Made by a program: the position numbers and the translations under genes. A DNA stretch of 14,978 nucleotides, from NCBI GenBank assembly GCA_002694065.1, contig NZKZ01000064.1, positions 1 through 14,978 of the forward strand, read 5' to 3'. Origin of the DNA: Acidiferrobacter sp. (GTDB taxonomy: Bacteria; Pseudomonadota; Gammaproteobacteria; Arenicellales; UBA868). The notes under the pieces were generated by a model. The model was not told where the DNA came from and ran no database searches. It saw only the letters and a program-made list of their open reading frames with translations. This document shows, in pieces, positions 13,372-14,978 of the stretch; the stretch's first letter is position 1; each line of letters begins with the position of its first letter.

Positions 13372-13530
13372 ATGGGTCTGCTGGATTGGGTAGCCAGGGG
13401 CTGGGGGCAGCAAAGCTGGCATGAGTTGACATTCAATGAAAAGGCCTTCACTATTTTCATCATCTTTGACGTGATTATCGTGTCCCCATTCGTCATTTTG
13501 GACATACTGGACGAGTTGGGCTTGATCTAA
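13372..13530 (+). CDS. Small membrane protein, 52 residues (function unknown)
   Basis: An open frame from ATG 13372 to TAA 13528-13530. Residues 1-24 are polar with three tryptophans (W6, W11, W16) spaced five apart and could form an amphipathic helix; residues about 25-46 are strongly hydrophobic (FTIFIIF, VIIVSPFVIL) and likely cross the membrane, with D33 and P39 inside; the end is acidic (DILDELG). No family is recognised. Support for a real gene: an intact frame, a membrane helix, and the 14-mer promoter-like sequence at the same spacing as for the glycosylase gene upstream. A GTG at 13354 would add six residues. The antisense frame across this region has no such support. Confidence 0.6.
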   Translation: MGLLDWVARGWGQQSWHELTFNEKAFTIFIIFDVIIVSPFVILDILDELGLI

Positions 13531-13573
13531 TTGAACTGCCCCCATATGAATCGGCAGAATTCATGTTCGGGAT

Positions 13574-13582
13574 AGGTTCATG
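13574..13582 (+). promoter_or_regulatory. Possible TATA-like element for the esterase gene
   Basis: AGGTTCATG, with the TTCAT core beginning at 13577, 30 bases before the GTG at 13607. A second candidate, AATTCATG at 13558-13565, would instead suit an ATG at 13591 (see the finding on a possible one-base frameshift). Confidence 0.25.
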
Positions 13583-13606
13583 CGATGACGATGAGAATAC
13601 GATTTT

Positions 13607-14978
13607 GTGAGGCATCAACTAACCCTAGCCATCCTAATGCTATCTTCCATGGCATTAGGCCCGCAATTAGTCGATTGTGGTGCTGAACTGGATCCAGATT
13701 TCCCTAGTATGAGCACCGACTCTGCCAATGATTCAGAGGAATTCGGCCCCATTGAGTATAGCGACCAGTTTCAGTATGCTGAGATAGAGGTGAACAATAG
13801 ATCGGCTACTCTGATGATGCCGGGGGGTCACGATTACTCACGCCCCCTTCCTCTGGTTGTCTCCCTACATGGGTTCAGCAGCAACGGATTCTTTGGGGCG
13901 TTTTACCTAGACTTGTTCGACAGCACTGTTGACAACGAGCACCTTCTACTGTACCCAAATGGGACGATGAACCCGACCGGGAACAGATTCTGGAACGCGA
14001 CTTCGGCGTGCTGCAACTACTGGGACCAGGATGTGGACGATGTCTACTGGCTAATGGAGATAGTGAGTCAGGCGATAGAGAACTATGGAGCAGATCCAGA
14101 GGGAGTGGTGTTTGTGGGGCACTCGAACGGGGGATTCATGTCCCACAGGCTGGTCTGCGAGAATGGAGACAGGATCAGGGGGATCGTGTCCCTTGCTGGA
14201 TCCACGTTCGACGAATTCGAAGAGAACTGTGCTGATACCGGAAGGCCCAACATCCTACAGGTCCATGGAGTCTACGACTGGGTGATCTACTACGAAGGGG
14301 GTTATGATTACGACTTCTTAGATGGTGAGAGTCACTACTACCCCGGAGCGGAGAGCACCGTGGGGTCGTGGTCCAACAGATCGGGGTGTGATGGCAACTA
14401 CACACAAACGGGGACTCTTGACTTGGTCGCTCCCTCTGGAATACACGACACCGACATGCTAGAGCATCTGAATTGCACGGACGGCAACAGGGTTGCACTA
14501 TGGAGGATTAACGAAGGAAGTCATACACCCATCTTCAGAGACGGTCATTTTCCAAACACAACCATTCCATGGGCGCTAAGCGGATTCGTCCGAGACTCGG
14601 ACGGGGACGGGGTCAGGGATGACCTGGACCAGTTCGTGTATGACCCCAATGAGTGGGCAGACACCGACGGCGATGGCATCGGCGACAACTCGGACGCCTT
14701 CCCGGAGGACGCCAGCGAGTGGGCAGACACCGACGGCGATGGCATCGGCGACAACTCGGACGCCTTCCCTAACGACTCCAGCGAGTGGGCAGACACCGAC
14801 GGGGACGGGGTGGGCGACAACTTCGACTCGTTTCCAGAGGATGGAGGAGAAAACTCGGACTATGACGGGTACGGTGTCGGGGACAACTCCGACGCCTTCC
14901 CGGAGGACGCCAGCGAGTGGGCAGACACCGACGGGGACGGGGTGGGAGACAACTCGGACGCCTTCCCGGAGGACGCCA
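13607..14978 (+). CDS. Secreted PHB-depolymerase/LpqC-type esterase with C-terminal calcium-binding repeats (3' end outside window)
   Basis: At least 457 residues; the frame is open to the window end. A Sec signal peptide (LTLAILMLSSMALG, residues 5-18) points to export. The alpha/beta-hydrolase domain covers about 45-325 and resembles polyhydroxybutyrate-depolymerase, LpqC and feruloyl esterases: oxyanion region VVSLHGFSSNG (H88), LLYPNGT, FWNATSACCNYWDQDVDDV, nucleophile elbow GHSNGG (S173), acid in HGVYDW (D224) and HTPIF (H306). Several cysteines may form disulfides. From residue 330, DxDGDG repeats of 22 residues follow, like thrombospondin type 3 calcium repeats, probably a stiff calcium-bound stalk leading to an anchor outside the window. 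GTG 13607 is the first usable start in frame. The substrate, a polyester or an esterified polysaccharide, is unknown. Confidence 0.88.
   Translation, partial: MRHQLTLAILMLSSMALGPQLVDCGAELDPDFPSMSTDSANDSEEFGPIEYSDQFQYAEIEVNNRSATLMMPGGHDYSRPLPLVVSLHGFSSNGFFGAFYLDLFDSTVDNEHLLLYPNGTMNPTGNRFWNATSACCNYWDQDVDDVYWLMEIVSQAIENYGADPEGVVFVGHSNGGFMSHRLVCENGDRIRGIVSLAGSTFDEFEENCADTGRPNILQVHGVYDWVIYYEGGYDYDFLDGESHYYPGAESTVGSWSNRSGCDGNYTQTGTLDLVAPSGIHDTDMLEHLNCTDGNRVALWRINEGSHTPIFRDGHFPNTTIPWALSGFVRDSDGDGVRDDLDQFVYDPNEWADTDGDGIGDNSDAFPEDASEWADTDGDGIGDNSDAFPNDSSEWADTDGDGVGDNFDSFPEDGGENSDYDGYGVGDNSDAFPEDASEWADTDGDGVGDNSDAFPEDA
14651..14978 (+). repeat. Tandem 66-base repeats encoding 22-residue calcium-binding units
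   Basis: Units begin at 14651, 14717, 14783, 14849 and 14915, each 66 bases apart; the last is cut by the window end. The unit encodes EWADTDGDGIGDNSDAFPED plus two residues. Units 1 and 2 are identical over about their first 50 bases; the unit at 14849 is the most divergent (SDYDGYGVGDN). Near-identity at DNA level suggests recent duplication or gene conversion. Confidence 0.92.

Noticed and set aside
13333..13545. A 70-codon open frame on the minus strand opposite the small membrane protein.
   Set aside because: The product is low in structure and family resemblance, whereas the plus strand has a membrane helix and a promoter-like 14-mer at the correct distance.
14545..14820. A repetitive Ser/Pro-rich open frame on the minus strand.
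   Set aside because: It is the antisense of the 66-base calcium-binding repeats.

Overview
The window reads as a piece of archaeal chromosome, most probably from a marine planktonic euryarchaeon of the Poseidoniales (Marine Group II) type. Archaea are indicated by ribosomal protein S8e, SRP19, a stand-alone PUA-domain protein and TATA-like elements about 30 bases upstream of start codons (leaderless transcription). The marine-group guess is inference: it rests on secreted proteins with DxDGDG calcium repeats, a PGF-type C-terminal sorting tail, a GC-rich composition and very tight gene packing. No insertion sequence, CRISPR array, tRNA or rRNA was seen, and no stretch over 300 bases lacks a gene.

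Layout. 1-183: 3' end of a branched-chain aminotransferase gene. 209-2169 (minus): a ThrH-type phosphatase, S8e, SRP19 and a GNAT acetyltransferase, read in that order. 2246-5089 (plus): a PUA-domain protein, a small secreted anchored protein, an iodotyrosine-deiodinase-like flavoprotein, and a lipoprotein built like a phage tail fibre (collagen-like repeats, small spacer domains, a cupredoxin-like C-terminal domain). 5072-9172 (minus): a SAP-domain membrane protein, a ParA/Soj ATPase and an EamA transporter, apparently one transcription unit. 9304-11506 (plus): a RimK-type ATP-grasp ligase and a Xer-type tyrosine recombinase. 11525-12616 (minus): an unrecognised soluble protein. 12721-14978 (plus): an AlkA-type DNA glycosylase, a 52-residue membrane protein and a secreted esterase with tandem calcium-binding repeats that runs off the window.

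How the genes fit together. The minus-strand block 618-1496 serves translation and protein targeting (S8e, SRP19). The block 6038-11506 contains ParA, a membrane protein with a DNA-binding-type SAP domain, and a Xer recombinase, which suggests a neighbourhood for chromosome segregation and dimer resolution. The outer blocks encode cell-surface products.

Most worth following: (1) the tail-fibre-like lipoprotein; (2) the SAP-membrane protein next to ParA as a possible DNA-membrane tether; (3) a 14-base sequence found exactly 34 bases before two start codons, one of them that of the 52-residue membrane protein; (4) a recurring TTNAW element about 30 bases before most non-operonic start codons, which helps fix several starts; (5) an IYD-like flavoprotein that keeps the three residues that bind the iodotyrosine zwitterion.
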